In this document: piece after piece, positions 25,005 to 36,639 of the stretch | Layout: each line of letters begins with the position of its first letter | Numbering within the stretch: position 1 is the first letter of the stretch | Source: Acanthosepion lycidas | Lineage: Eukaryota; Mollusca; Cephalopoda; Sepiida; Sepiidae | NCBI GenBank assembly: GCA_963932145.1 | Contig: OZ010613.1 | Location: 37,474,976 to 37,538,975 of the forward strand | Direction of reading: 5' to 3' | DNA: 64,000 nt | Program-made: the position numbers and the translations under genes | The notes under the pieces: generated by a model | What the model saw: the letters and a program-made list of their open reading frames with translations, nothing else | Database searches by the model: none | What the model was told of the DNA's origin: nothing

Positions 25005-25460
25005 CTTTTTCATCCAGGAAGAGTTCCACAAAGAAACTATTAGTATAGAACTTATGGTTACATATAGCAATTTCAGCAATAAAATGATGAGACCTAGCTG
25101 CCAATTTAGTACTACACTTAAATTTGTGAAATTGCGGTACCAAAGAGAAAAGCCCATCAGAACAATTTCCATGAAAATAACTAAATAAAGAGATGTCAGG
25201 TTAAGGTAGTGGCGACTCATTTGAAGCAGGGATGGCAGGTCAGGACCTCATGACATTGTAGATTTTTATTTGGATTCTGTAAAGAGTCTTCAGATATATA
25301 GCAGAAACACCAGATCAGATGTGGTGGCAATATTTGGTGTATGGAGAAATGGTAGGCAAATATGCAAGATAGATTCTGACAAGAAAAATTGTTGAGAACA
25401 ATATAGTGAACTAACTTTCCTGGTAACAAACTTAGCAGTTGATTCAATATAATCTCTCCA
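25005..25460 (-). pseudogene. CR1-like LINE C-terminal fragment, antisense
   Basis: Reads, in shifting frames, a FHGNCSDGLFSLVPQFHKFK-like stretch with RLAARSHHFIAEIAICNHKF, matching the block near 28390-28500 of the sense copy. Non-functional. Confidence 0.6.
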
Positions 25461-26136
25461 TTTTATGTCAGATGAAACTTTGCATTAAAAAAAAACAAAA
25501 ACTTTAATTTATGATAAATGTTGTTTAAGTTTTTTTTTTTTTTTTTTTTTTTTATATATATAATTAAAAAAAACAAAACGCAGGGCAGTAGAAATACTTC
25601 TCACGCAGTGGTGAACTGATAGTGGCAATGGTATATTCATCAAGCTAATGTCTTACTATTATGTGGGAGGTATTTTTCACTGCACTTGTGTGTGTCTTTC
25701 ATACAGAAAGCCAAAACAAGGTTTTGTTTATTCATTTGATTATACTGGTATTTACTTTGAGGGTAGAAATAGATTCACATTTTAAGCAGGATTTTTTTTT
25801 TTTTTTTTTTTTTTCTTGACATGACATTAATTTAGTAAGTCAACAATGGTGACCAACTATACTTAATTGTATCCTAATGCTCTCCACTGAAATCTGGTGA
25901 GGTACTTATTCTTACCACTTCCTGTCTGAGATAAAACTTCTGAATTGTTGGGTTCTAAAACAACTTGCTCTTCAAAAATCTTTGAATACAAACAGTAAAA
26001 TGGTGGCATATTAAAGTAATATGAACAGGGATGAAAATGAGAATAAGGAGACTGTTTTTAGATGTTTAACTCTCAATCTGCAGCACTTAGAATTGATCCA
26101 AGTTTATAAAAAATTTTTGTTGCAATGTAACAAAAT

Positions 26137-26167
<31 letters not shown>

Positions 26168-26280
26168 AATTATACATATAGTAACCTTATTCTTGCTTCA
26201 GTTGCTGACCACAGACAATCCTTTTGGTTTTCAATGAACAAGTTTGATTTGAAGCACTGAAAATTATTGAACTATTTTTG

Positions 26281-26610
26281 TAAACTAGGCATGGTGGTGT
26301 AATGGATAGTGGCTTGGATTGTGGAATCAGAGCCAGGTTTGAATTCCAGTAGTTACATTCACTTACATGCAAATACTCTTGGAAAAGGTATGGATCTATC
26401 TCTGCTACCCCCATCTATGGATAAATAATAGGACAGGCTGGATCCTGTAGCTTTGGGTGGCAACCAGTCAAGGACAATTAAATTTCAAACCCCAACTATG
26501 GGTTAAATAGCCTTACCAAACTGTAATTTGCCAAGCATTGTGTGTACAGCTACATCATTTATGCCATGATCAATCAGTCAGGTGTTCCTCCAACAGGTGT
26601 AAGAAGGCCC
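26281..26610 (+). mobile_element. tRNA-derived SINE (family A variant)
   Basis: Head CATGGTGGTGTAATGGATAG with B box AGGTTTGAATTCCAG, body AATACTCTTGGAAAAGGTAT and GGGTGGCAACCAGTCAAGGA. The distal part (AATTTCAAACCCCAACTATG) is shared with the 60520-60780 copy rather than with 36061, so this is a subfamily. Confidence 0.75.
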
Positions 26611-26939
26611 TGAGTTTTAATTTTTGTGTTAAAAAACACAAAAAAAACTAAAATTGTGTGTTCATGTTCAATAAGTGTTTTTTTTTTTTTTTTTTTTTTT
26701 TTTTTCCAAATATTGTTTAAATTAGCTAAGAAATGGTAAAGTAAGGCACAGCATCTTGCAAGCTCTTTATATTGCCATGTTCACTTCTCATGAACACATG
26801 TCAATCATAAGCTCAAGGCTTAGTTGAAGGTCGCCACTCTGCATTTGAAATCTGTATGCCCAACTTCTTTGAATTAAGATATTACTTGTATGCTAGTTGC
26901 CATGAAAGTCTGCAGGCCTGGAATCTCAAATCCTGACAA

Positions 26940-27075
26940 GTTTGTTCTAGTCAATAATAGAAAATTATATTTGAGAAAGGTATAAATCTATTTGTCTACT
27001 CCTGAATGGGTTAAATAGTAGGGTAGACTGAACTCTTTAATCTTTTATGTCATGCAAGGGGTTATTGGGTGTAAA
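26940..27075 (+). mobile_element. SINE family A fragment
   Basis: TTTGAGAAAGGTATAAATCT, GGGTTAAATAGTAGGGTAGA and a diverged end, about 130 bp. Confidence 0.45.
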
Positions 27076-27179
27076 TAATAAAATAAAAAAAAACAAAACA
27101 AAAAAAAAACAAAAGAATGGGAATGATAAGATAATGATTTGACATCTGTATATTAATTTTTGAAGATCCAAAGTTTGAA

Positions 27180-27930
27180 AGCAAGAAGTGCGAGAAGAAA
27201 TGGTTAGCATTGAACTTAGGGTTACAATATAGCTATTTCAACTGTAAACGGATGAGACCTTGCTGCCAGTGTAGTAGTACACTTAAATTCATGAAATGTA
27301 GGTACCAAGGGGGAAAGTTCATCAGAACAATTACCATGAAAATACTTGTAGAAAAGGCACAGAAAAGCTAGGTTTCGGTGTTGGGGAAAGTGATACATCA
27401 AATAAGGGAGTCATAAGTGTGTGTGTGTGTGTGTGCACACATAATGCAAAATCCAAGAGCCACTCAAAGAGTTACTCTTAAAATATTTATAATGGAGTTA
27501 TATGAAAGAAGTGGTAAGATTTATGAAATTAAGGACAATGATTGATCCTCGACTTGAAGAGTTTAACAGAAGCATCCATGTCAGAGAGGGGGGAGTCTAT
27601 TCCACAAACTAACAGTTATTGGGAGGTGTGGGTAGTTGTCTGAGTAGAACTTATTTATATTTGGAACACTGAGGAAATGATTCCACTGCAGAAATAACAT
27701 GATGTTCCCTTGCTGTAAAAGACAATAACTGGTAGAACTGAAGAATAAGGGCTCATTTGAACATTTACCATGGAAATAGTGATAGATAGGCTTGTAATTT
27801 TCCAGCTGAGGGAAAGGCTGCAGAGTGGAAAACAAATTATTCCACATAAGAGGATGTAAAAGACTTTGAACTCTATCACGACTGGTTAGTGAGGATTGAC
27901 TAGTTCCATGCCAGATGGTTCTGTGCTGCT
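27180..27930 (-). pseudogene. Two CR1-like LINE C-terminal fragments, antisense
   Basis: 27190-27370 repeats the FHGNCSDELSPLVPTFHEF-like segment. 27480-27930 carries an LFSTLQPFPQLENYKPIYHY / FHGKCSNEPLFFS segment and the upstream TSRDRVQSLL-like part, related to 30780-31060. They are separated by a GT microsatellite. Confidence 0.5.
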
Positions 27931-28049
27931 ATTGAGAAAGACTATTTACATCCTTTTATAGTAGGAAGTAAATGCAGCAGTCTACTAGAATATGAACTTA
28001 GCTTATTTTGTGATTCTATCAGCATAGCTGATTCTCAACTTCATGAGTC

Positions 28050-28745
28050 TCTCTCTACCCTTTCTTGGTCTTAGAAACAACAACATTGAATCAATAGCTA
28101 CATCTACCGCAAGGAAAGTTGGATCTCTGTGCAATGCCAGAAGGTTTTACTTGTCTGAATCCATCCTTCAAATCTACCATTTGTCTTTGCATTGAATACT
28201 GTTGCCATATATGGTCTGGTGTCCCTGTTGTTCATTTTGAGAATCTCTACAGAATCCAAAGATGGATATGCAATGAGATGGGTCCTTTAGGTCATTACTT
28301 CCTACTGGAATCTCAACTAGTTACTTTCTCACATATGTGATGTGGCTTCCCTCTGTCTCTTCTACAAATATTTTCATGGCAACTGCTCTGATGATCTATT
28401 TTCACTGGTGCCCAAACTGCATGAATTTAAGTGTGCTAGTAGGTTGGCATCTTGACCCCATCCTTTTACTGTTGAAACCGTTAAATGTAACTGCCTCTTC
28501 TACTCCAACAGATTCTTCTCTTGCATTTCCTATCACTTGCTTCCCTGAAAACTATAATCTTCAAAAATTTAAATGTAATATCAATTGACATCTTCTGATG
28601 CATTGATTTTTATCCCCCATCCTTCTCTTTATCCTTTCATCAAACACCCCTCTTTACTCTTACTTTCACTCTTTTTAACTCCTCGTGTGCTAGTAGCACT
28701 CCCACCTTGCTTGGGGTGAAATGCTTAAGAAAAAAAAAAATTGTT
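28050..28745 (+). pseudogene. CR1-like LINE 3' end, sense
   Basis: Encodes STICLCIEYCCHIWSGVPVV and YRIQRWICNEMG, then a DVASLCLFYKYFHGNCSDDL-like part after a frameshift, and ends in the ENYNLQKFKCNIN motif. The 3' untranslated tail finishes with the family signature CTTGCTTGGGGTGAAATG and a short A run. Confidence 0.75.
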
Positions 28746-29208
28746 AATAGTTATGCTAACTCACCATCCAAGTGATAATAAAAATATACTTACTTAATTC
28801 CCCACACTACTATGCTTGACCTGGGTGAACAACAGTGTTCAAAAAAAATTCTTTTGATATAGAAATAATTAATAAAATATTCATATCTTTCTTCACTGGA
28901 GTTTATTGCTTTTTAAAAAAAATTTTTAAACAAAAAAATGTTACACCTTACCACTCCTCTTATAGTTTTGTGGTTTTGTCTGAGTAATATACATTGTTGG
29001 CATTTACAAGGTAAGGAAGTTCAGTAATTTCTAACTATAGAAATTACAGCAAAGTAGTTATAAGTTTACCAAGACTTACAAAAAGGAAGATATTTCGGTA
29101 AAGAACTTATTGAACTATTTGATCTTTTTCTTTACTCCAAACTTTTTGTCTGCAATCTTGTATTCAGAGTTCAATTTCTTTCACCATTGTTCCAGAACTC
29201 TCCAATTT

Positions 29209-29239
<31 letters not shown>

Positions 29240-29249
29240 GTGGGGGGGA

Positions 29250-29540
29250 TGTTGGTGATCCTAGCTCTCCACAATTTTACACCCTTTGTAGCTCTTAATA
29301 AATCTTGTCTTTTTGCTAGCTCTCTCAGACCTTGTTCTGCCATTCATTTCAAGCTTGCTAGTAGCGCTATGCATTGTTTTCCTCTGTCCATCTTGCCTTC
29401 AATCTGTCCTGTGAGTATTAAATTTTACAAGTTCTCTTTCCTCATATACCCTAAAAATTTCAACTCTCTTGATAAGTATAAGTGTCCTTTTTGTTTCCAT
29501 TTTCCCTAAAATTTTATCATCGCTCACATGTTCAGTCTAT
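29250..29540 (-). pseudogene. LINE family 1 3' fragment, antisense
   Basis: It shares the CTCTCCACAATTTTAC terminal block and the CAATCTGTCCTGTGAGTATT block with the copies at 8200-8900 and 42190-42890. A 23-bp T run directly precedes it at 29215. Confidence 0.5.
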
Positions 29541-30333
29541 AAAAACATTAAAATCTTTCAGAAATAAAATCCATTTTTTTTTTTTTTTTTTTTCTCTCTA
29601 TATTCCTTCAATCTTCAAGCAGAGATCTCCATGACATGCAACTATTACTACACAACTTTCACTGTTTTCTCCAGCCCTTATTGCTGAGCAGGAGGTTCAT
29701 GAACAGATTTTGAGGAGCTATTTGAGCATTTCAGTTTTGTTTAATGCTTTCAGGGGGATGTGTGTGTATTTATTTATTCATACATACTCCTTTCAGCAAT
29801 TTAAGACCACCAAATTTTATTTTTCACCTTCTGATGCTTTAAATGTTTTTCTGGACCCACTTTATTAAGCCTATCCTATTTATTGTCTATTGAGAAATGC
29901 CCTTCTACATTACCTGATCCCATTATCTCCCTCCCCATATTAGGTACCTAAGAGTAAGCAGAAAACCTAACACAAATGTTTGTTAATACTTCATTAAAGT
30001 TTCTTAACTAAAAAGTGATAAATTTAGTTATTTTTCTGTTAAAGCAAAATTAGTTTTTACTGCTCTCATAAATAATACAAATATGTAAATTCAAGTCCTT
30101 CAATCTTTATTTTTCATTTGGGTTTCATTCAGATTAAAACGTGCTAGCATTTTTATTTTTGTATTTGTACATGCCCGTGTTCCATTGATTAAAAAAAAAC
30201 ACCACTATTGGTCTGAGGGATATTTTTGTTCTTTGCTTAAATTATTCACTTTGATAAAAAAAATAAAATTTTAAATCAGATAACCCAGAATTACACCATT
30301 TTGTCAGTATAAAAATGCTATTTTCATCTGATC

Positions 30334-30369
<36 letters not shown>

Positions 30370-30639
30370 CTTGGTTTTATTGATAGTTTTAAAATTTCTT
30401 TCTGTATTGTTTCTAATGTTATGACTTTTGATATTGTCTAACCCAGTCCTCAGATTTTTTTTTCTCTTAGTTTAAATTTTAAATTCCTGCACTAAGGAAT
30501 TTTAGCCAGCGTAGTAATTAGGTATTAAGTTAAATAGGAATTATGATCCATTGAAATAAGTATTATTTTTCTCTTGGAATTAATCAAACAATTTAATAAA
30601 TTAAGATAACTGATACTGTAAAAGTATAATACTCACAAA

Positions 30640-32300
30640 ATTATGAAATGGAAGGTTCACCCACTACAAGGCCCAGGAGCCACTCAAGGTGGAAAGTTAC
30701 GTTAGGTCATTTGTGTATATAGGAGTGGAAGATAATGGTTCACCCTAGCCTTGAATAGGTTAAGATTGTAGTGATTGGGGGACAGGGGAAATATCCTGTT
30801 GGGAGTTGGTTTCACAAGGAAGTAGTTTGCAGGGAGAAGCTGTTTGAGTGGAACTTCTCATTGATGAATGTGGGTGGTTTGCTGTCATATAACTGGCATG
30901 GCATGTTGTTGTGAAGGTTTGCCTAAGGAATCTAGTTCATTCAAGCACTTTCCATGGAAGTAGTGGTAGAGCAGTGAGAGAAGCTTGCCACATTCCACCT
31001 GTGGGAGAGAGGTTGAAGGGTAGAGAATAATTTGCTACCCACAAGGGTTCAGAGACACTTTTGAATTCTATCAAGGCTGGAGAGTGAAGTCGGGACATCT
31101 CCTGCCCAAATATGACGGCACTCCATTTTTGGCCTGATCTGGCTCTTGTAGAGGATAGCAGGAAGAGTGAGGTACTTGATGGAGCAGTACAGGGAGCTGA
31201 CCAGTTTACCTGCATCCTTAGCACTGAACCAGTCTCTCATGGCACAGTACTTCCCTGAGAAGACATCTGTTCATCCTAACTGGTGGTAGTTCGGGGTTTA
31301 GATCGACAATGATGGAATGTAAATAGCTTGGTCTTAAAGGCATTGAATGCAACCAGCCAGTTTTTACCCCATTGAGTAGTTTGTAAAAGATCAGAGATCA
31401 GTCGCCAATCTCTGATCATAGTTTTATAGGTGTGCCTGTATAGTCATCTCATTGGCATAGATGTTTACAAATGATCTGAGTACATTCTTAGGCAGATTTA
31501 GGAAGGTAGGGTTTTGATTGGTTGGTTGTCAAGAGCCTCACTGATCTGTGAGTGATGGTAATTAGGATGTTGGCAATGGATCAGGCCAACAAAAATCTAT
31601 ACTGCTTGTCACTAAAGAGGTTGTTCTTTTCTAGGTGCTCAACAACTATGATTGTCTCAAAAATCTTACTGAAGAAACTGGGTCTGTACTGGGAGGGGTA
31701 AGATTTCATGCCTGCATTCTAGAAAACCAGGCATATGCTTGCCACCTTCTGCAGGCTTGGGAAGGGTTTCTTCTTCAAGCAGTAGTGGAATAACTTTGCA
31801 GGGATTGGGGATAATTTTGGATTGATTTTGTAAGGACTGGAATTTTGTCTGGGCCACTGGCTTTCTTAGGGTCAACATCTTTGATAAGTCTAGAGACATG
31901 TCCTGTGATGGTAATATTATTGAGATTGTTCTCAGTGAGACATGGGAACTTGGGGAGATGGTCTTTGTCAACTAACATTGAGATAAAGGTGAATGTTTTT
32001 GCCTCATGTTGTGGAAGATATGACCTTGGAGCCATTTATAATTGTTGTCACAGCCACTTTACCTCTGATCATGATTTGGTTAGTGATCTTCCAGAATTCA
32101 TGGGATCCAATTTGTTTCTTTTCAACTTTGATATGGACTGCTCGTGCATAGCTTCACTTGGTATTTTCTAGAACTTTTTTGCAGTGATTGGGGGCAGTTC
32201 TGAAAGCAATGAGGGCTGAACTACATCACTCCTTGGGATATTGAAGTAATGGTTTCAGTGGGTTATGGCTGCAGCACATCAGGGGTGAACCAGGGTTGAC
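30640..32300 (-). pseudogene. CR1/Jockey-like LINE, longest decayed copy
   Basis: Minus-strand reading gives, from 32160 down, a linker region, then HVSRLIKDVDPKKASGPDKI (RT motif 1) near 31860, and a degenerate middle part. At 31240-31060 it gives the downstream motif ILYKSQIRPKMECRHIWAG followed by SLSSLDRIQKCL, and then a C-terminal tail to about 30700. The LYKSQIRPxMEYCSHIWAG-LDRVQ block is characteristic of CR1/Jockey-group elements. At least several frameshifts are present. It is the likely source family of the many 3'-end fragments nearby. Confidence 0.75.
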
Positions 32301-32796
32301 TATTTGGTTTTTGCCAGAATTTATTTTTGGGTATAAATTGCTGTTTGACTTACAGGCAGTTTGAAGTATTTATAATCCAATAAGTTATGATAAAAATCTG
32401 AGCATTTAATAACTTGTAAAGACAAGTCTACTGTGCTATGCAAGTTTGGTATGCCCTAATTCTTGACTATAAAGGTGGTTTATTTGATTTTTCTGCCCCC
32501 ACACCCTTATTTTTCTTGTTTGTTTCAACTTTACAAATGATGATGTCAGTCACTAGTTTCTATGAGCCAACAAAAAGACTAGACAGAAACAAACGCTTCC
32601 TAATTGTTTGCAGTTTTTGATTTAAAGACAAATATGGTGAATGAGGACTAAAAATTAGAATTTATTTGGCAAAAAACTTAGAATTACAAGTCAATTTTAT
32701 TGAGGCTGCAAGTATGGTGGATTATTATATTTTCACCCCTCACTGCTACAGTACTTATCTACCTGGATCCTTCAAATGCACCCTACTTGTACAATA

Positions 32797-32875
32797 TTAG
32801 GTTGGTGCAAAAAATAATGTCATTTTCTCACATAGTAACATGTGAGAAAACAACTTTAATTTTGCACTAACCTAA
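32797..32875. mobile_element. Mariner-type MITE, 79 bp
   Basis: TTAGGTTGGTGC left end, diverged right end (TTTTGCACTAACCTAA), and TA on both sides. The arms carry several differences, so the hairpin is weaker than in other copies. Confidence 0.88.
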
Positions 32876-33413
32876 TATATCCCTGTACAAGGGCTAGGAG
32901 TCACCAGAGATGGTGGGTTACAAAGTAAGAGGTACAGTCTATGTGAGGGAAGATAAGTTAACCAGTGCCGGATTTACCTATCTGTTTAGTAGGCTGAAGC
33001 CAAGGGCCTCAACATCTAGGGAGCCTCCAGCCAAGGTGTATAATATTTTTGACATTGACATAAGCCTTTCTTACGCATACTGTCATAACACATTGTAGAC
33101 TCTAAATAACCCTTCAGTAATTTTAAACACCTGTTATCATCCTTGGATTTACTCAAATTGTTTAATTTAACTTTCATTTTCCTCTACTTGCGAGAATGGG
33201 AGATTTAGAGGGGACTCACAAGTGAAATACCTAGGGCATCTCAATCCAGCCCTGCAGTTAACCCTAAACTTCAACAGGTTAAGATTGTAGTGCTCAGGAA
33301 AGCATCTTTGGTGTCTGTTCCACAAAGCAGCAATTCAACTCAAGATAGTTCCACATTTGTTAACCCAAGATAATGCTTTTTCAGCCTCTTCTAATGTGAT
33401 AGCTCTCCTTATA

Positions 33414-33565
33414 CAGTATAACCAAGATATAAGAGAAACTTGGATATAAGAGATTTTCTCTGGTCTCAAATTAGAGCCATACTTACCTAAACAAAATAGA
33501 CCAAACCCGGATATAAGAGACTTCTTCTCCGGTCCCAACAACTCTCTTATATCCTGGTTACACTG
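33414..33565. mobile_element. pogo/Tigger-like MITE, about 152 bp
   Basis: Terminal inverted repeats CAGTATAACCAAGATATAAG and the complement of CAGTGTAACCAGGATATAAG are flanked by TA on both sides. The GGATATAAGAG motif recurs internally. CAGT ends with a TA target fit the pogo/Tigger group; that assignment is an inference. Confidence 0.75.
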
Positions 33566-33589
33566 TACTAATGTTAATTATATTGGCAT

Positions 33590-33968
33590 ATGTGGTGTTT
33601 CCAGAAAACATACAGGCATTTTAAACACTGATTTCAGTCACTTTCCCATCACCATGACAGGAGTTCCCTGTAGGTTTTCTATAATATTTTCATGACAATT
33701 GTTCTTATCAGCTATCCTCTTTGGTACCTTGACTGTGAATTAGAGTAAACTGTTAGATTGGCATCTAGGTTTCGTTGTTATACTGTTGTATTAGCTCTAT
33801 GTAACCAGAATTTCTATTCTAATAGTTTTTCTCACACTTTTGGCTTCTGGAACTCTCTTCTGGCTTCTTGCTTTGCTGTCATCTGCAATCTTCAAAAGTT
33901 TAAATGTAACCACAATCACCAACTTCTGTCTTCTGGAACCTATTCTTTTATTGTCTTTTGTTTTTCTT

Positions 33969-34001
<33 letters not shown>

Positions 34002-34085
34002 CATCTTGGCTAACTCTCAGTAATGTTTTGCATCTCGGTGATATTATTGCCTTGCTTGGGGTGAAATGATTAGAAAAAAAAAATA
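33590..34085 (+). pseudogene. CR1-like LINE 3' end, sense
   Basis: Contains the FHDNCSYQ-like block, a NLQKFKCNHNHQLLSSGTYS segment (33885-33950) and the terminal CTTGCTTGGGGTGAAATGAT plus A-run. A 30-bp T run at 33971-34000 interrupts the 3' UTR. It lies in the same orientation as the spectrin gene, just upstream of its first coding exon. Confidence 0.7.
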
Positions 34086-34258
34086 GGTGACACTAACCCA
34101 TAGACTTAATCTTCTCATACTTGAAATATTACAAACTCATCATAGCATATCTTTTTTTTTTTTTCTTTAAAGTGTTTCAATGATGCTTTGGCTTCAAAGC
34201 ATTAGGTGTAGGGCAATCACAAGAACCAAAATTTAGGCTACATGGCGGCCGATATATA

Positions 34259-34388
34259 CAATGTAACCCGGATATAAGAGTTGTCGGGACTGGAGGAGAA
34301 GTCTCTTATATCCAAGTTTGGTCTATTTTGTTTAGGTAAGTATGGCTCTAATTTGGGACCAGAGAAAATCTCTCTTATATCCGGGTTA

Positions 34389-34392
<4 letters not shown>
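34259..34392. mobile_element. pogo/Tigger-like MITE, second copy in inverse orientation
   Basis: This is the reverse complement of the 33414-33565 element over most of its length (GTTTGGTCTATTTTGTTTAG and flanks are shared in opposite orientation). The ends are CAATGTAACCCGGATATAAG and its near complement. Its right end fuses with a TA microsatellite at 34392-34427. It lies about 480 bp upstream of the first spectrin coding exon. Confidence 0.75.

Positions 34393-34427
<35 letters not shown>
34392..34427. repeat. (TA)n microsatellite fused to a pogo-like MITE
   Basis: 36 bp of TA continuing from the element terminus. Confidence 0.95.
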
Positions 34428-34429
<2 letters not shown>

Positions 34430-34880
34430 GTGTGTTTGGGTGATATGATGGTTATATAGAACAAAAGATCACTTAATATCTTATTAGTGATTAACATAAA
34501 AATGCTTGTATTTTGTTGCTAAGATGTATTAAGAGCGTGCAGTAATTTGACAAGAAAATTTTGGTAATCCAATAGTATGCATTTTATTTCTTTAAGATTA
34601 CTGCTTTCAGTGAGTTTCCCTTCTTTGAAAGAAATTTTTTTTTACCCGAAGAGAAAATACAAAATACGAATATGAACACAAAAAGGCTAATTTGTAGTAG
34701 GCTACTGCCATAAAAAGCCCAATGTGACCTGCATAAGATGTAATTTTATTGTACAATTCTTAAAACAGCTCTTTCTGTAAAAAATTTTTTTTTTTTTTTT
34801 TTTTTTTTGACCTTTCATCAATTATCCTAATAAGATTTTATTTCTAACTAAAATTTTCTTCCTTTTCAGATCATAAAACC

Positions 34881-34985
34881 ATGAATGACAATTTTGAATA
34901 CAATCGGATTAAATTTCTCCAAGAGGAACGGGTACAAATTCAGAAGAAGACATTTACAAAATGGGCAAACTCATTTTTAGAGAAA
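34881..34985 (+). CDS. Beta-type spectrin (probably beta-heavy), first coding exon: start of CH domain 1
   Basis: Beta spectrin pairs with alpha spectrin and binds actin through two N-terminal CH domains, forming the submembrane cytoskeleton. This exon encodes 35 residues. The stretch RIKFLQEERVQIQKKTFTKW is the invariant opening of beta-spectrin CH1 (consensus RIKxLQxERxxxQKKTFTKWxNSxL). The LQEERVxIQ and NSFLEK spelling is closer to the beta-heavy class (karst, SPTBN5) than to conventional beta spectrin. A pyrimidine-rich tract and CAG acceptor end at 34869, and the donor GTAAGT starts at 34986 right after codon 35, so the exon ends in phase 0. The ATG at 34881 lies 11 bases after the acceptor, implying an upstream noncoding exon. 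The frame is also open back to the acceptor, so coding from an earlier exon is possible. No start motif decides this. Family call is strong; heavy versus conventional is an inference. Confidence 0.88.
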
Positions 34986-35342
34986 GTAAGTTTTGTTTTC
35001 TTTTTTCTTCTCTCCATAAAATACTTTTTTTTATTTTTTATTTTTTATTTTTTTTTTTTTATTTTTATTAAATGAAAAGTTGAAAGTTCTTAAGGGATGC
35101 AATAGGAGTGGAATTACATTCTAATATGGCTAAGATCCATTTTAAAAATAAATGTGTCACATGACTTATTATAGTCTCTTGGGCTTGATTTATAAATTTA
35201 TTATATTGTATGATAACCGCTAAAGCACTTGTGACATATCATAAATGACAATGCACTCACTATTGCTGGAAAATGTTCAAGACCTGTTTCCTGTTTATCT
35301 TATTTTTTTTTTTTAATGAAATCCGTTTACAAACATTAAAAT

Positions 35343-35465
35343 CACTATTGTGGCATAATGGTTGGCAAACTCATTTCACTAGATCAGTTAAAACTGAAAA
35401 GTGAGTTCAATCCTCACTAGGTGCCACATACATTTAGCCTTGTGCTGCATCTAAACTATGCTTAG
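35343..35465 (+). mobile_element. Short tRNA-derived SINE (family B), sense
   Basis: A box TGTGGCATAATGGTTGG, B box GAGTTCAATCCTCACTAG, then GTGCCACATACATTTAGCCT and GCATCTAAACTATGCTTAGA. It lies 358 bp after the first spectrin coding exon and about 240 bp from an inverted copy. Confidence 0.7.
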
Positions 35466-35483
35466 AAAATAACCATTAAAATC

Positions 35484-35485
<2 letters not shown>

Positions 35486-35523
<38 letters not shown>
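35486..35523. repeat. 38-bp T run between two inverted SINEs
   Basis: The longest homopolymer in the window. It lies in the spectrin intron 500 bp after the first coding exon. Confidence 0.95.
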
Positions 35524-35525
<2 letters not shown>

Positions 35526-35699
35526 TAAAAATTGTTAATGATTTTTAATACACAACTAGTTTTTTGTCTGTACCCCTAACCCTAACATATTTCATACTTA
35601 CAACAGCTGGTAAATATACCATAGTAGATATCCTATAGTAAAAAATGTATGGTATCCATATGGCCATGTCTGAGAGCAGTGTCATTTTTTCTTTACCTT

Positions 35700-35850
35700 A
35701 GACATTATAGTGATTTTTCCAAGCATAGCTCAGATGTGGCACAAGGGACACCCAGTGAGGAACGAACTCACTACTCAGTCGTAATTGTTTTTAGCGAGAC
35801 AAGCTTGCTAACCATTACACCACATCAAGGTGCCCATACCTTAGACATAT
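35700..35850 (-). mobile_element. Short tRNA-derived SINE (family B), antisense
   Basis: Plus strand carries the complement: AGCATAGCTCAGATGTGGCA, GAACGAACTCACTAC (B box), GCTAACCATTACACCACATC (A box). It forms an inverted pair with 35343-35465. Confidence 0.7.
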
Positions 35851-36060
35851 GCGTGCTTTACTAATGTTTTTTTTATTCATCCTCAATATGCTAAAATAAC
35901 AGCATATGCAAACGGTTATTCCTTTATGAATGAGAAATTGGAGAGCTGAGTTAGAAATCCATTCATTCATTACATTGAATTTTTATCATTTAAACATTAT
36001 CTTTAGTGGATACTCATATTTGAGTAGATGTTTTATCTATTAAAAAAACATATTTATCAA

Positions 36061-36380
36061 GGAGGCATGGTGGAGTAATGGATAGTGGCTCTGATTGAGG
36101 AATCGAAGAGCAGAATTAGAATTCCAGTTGAATCTATGACATTCACTTACATGCTAATACCCTTGGAAAAGGTAGGAATCCTATTCTTCTCCCCCCAGCT
36201 ATGGGTAAATAGCAGGACAGACAGGCTTCTAAAGCTTTGGATGGCAACTGGTTTACCGCAGAAAGAAATGGCAACCTACTTTGTGGGGGTGGGGAATCTG
36301 CCTCTTCATTTATGTATCGAAAGATACATGATCGCCTAAGCATGTATCTCGCATGGTACATAACTGACTGACTGATATTT
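36061..36380 (+). mobile_element. tRNA-derived SINE (family A), near full length
   Basis: The head resembles a tRNA with an A box in GGTGGAGTAATGGATAGTGG (36068-36088) and a degenerate B box near 36112-36125. The body runs AATACCCTTGGAAAAGGTAG, TATGGGTAAATAGCAGGACA, GGATGGCAACTGG and GATACATGATCGC. It ends in CTGACTGACTGA. The same body occurs at 26281, 40923, 50095, 60520 and, inverted, 63590. Confidence 0.8.
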
Positions 36381-36639
36381 ATCTATTTTCATCTATTGGT
36401 TGGAATATTCAAACCTGCTTCCTCCTGGGCAGAGGGAGCCGTTGTTAGACCCAGCATACATTAAAACATTTTGCTGATCTAGCAAGTCTGAATAGTGCTC
36501 TTTTTTTTTTTTTTTTTTTTTAGTGAAATCATAATCGTAGAATTTAGAAATTTTCATATCTGCTCAGTTTCATATCCAAATATAAACAAAGCAATTTTCA
36601 AAGAAAGTAATTAATTTTTTTTTTTATTAATCTGACAGG

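Noticed and set aside
35574-35590. CCCCTAACCCTAAC, telomere-like
   Set aside because: Only about two units, inside an intron; no array.
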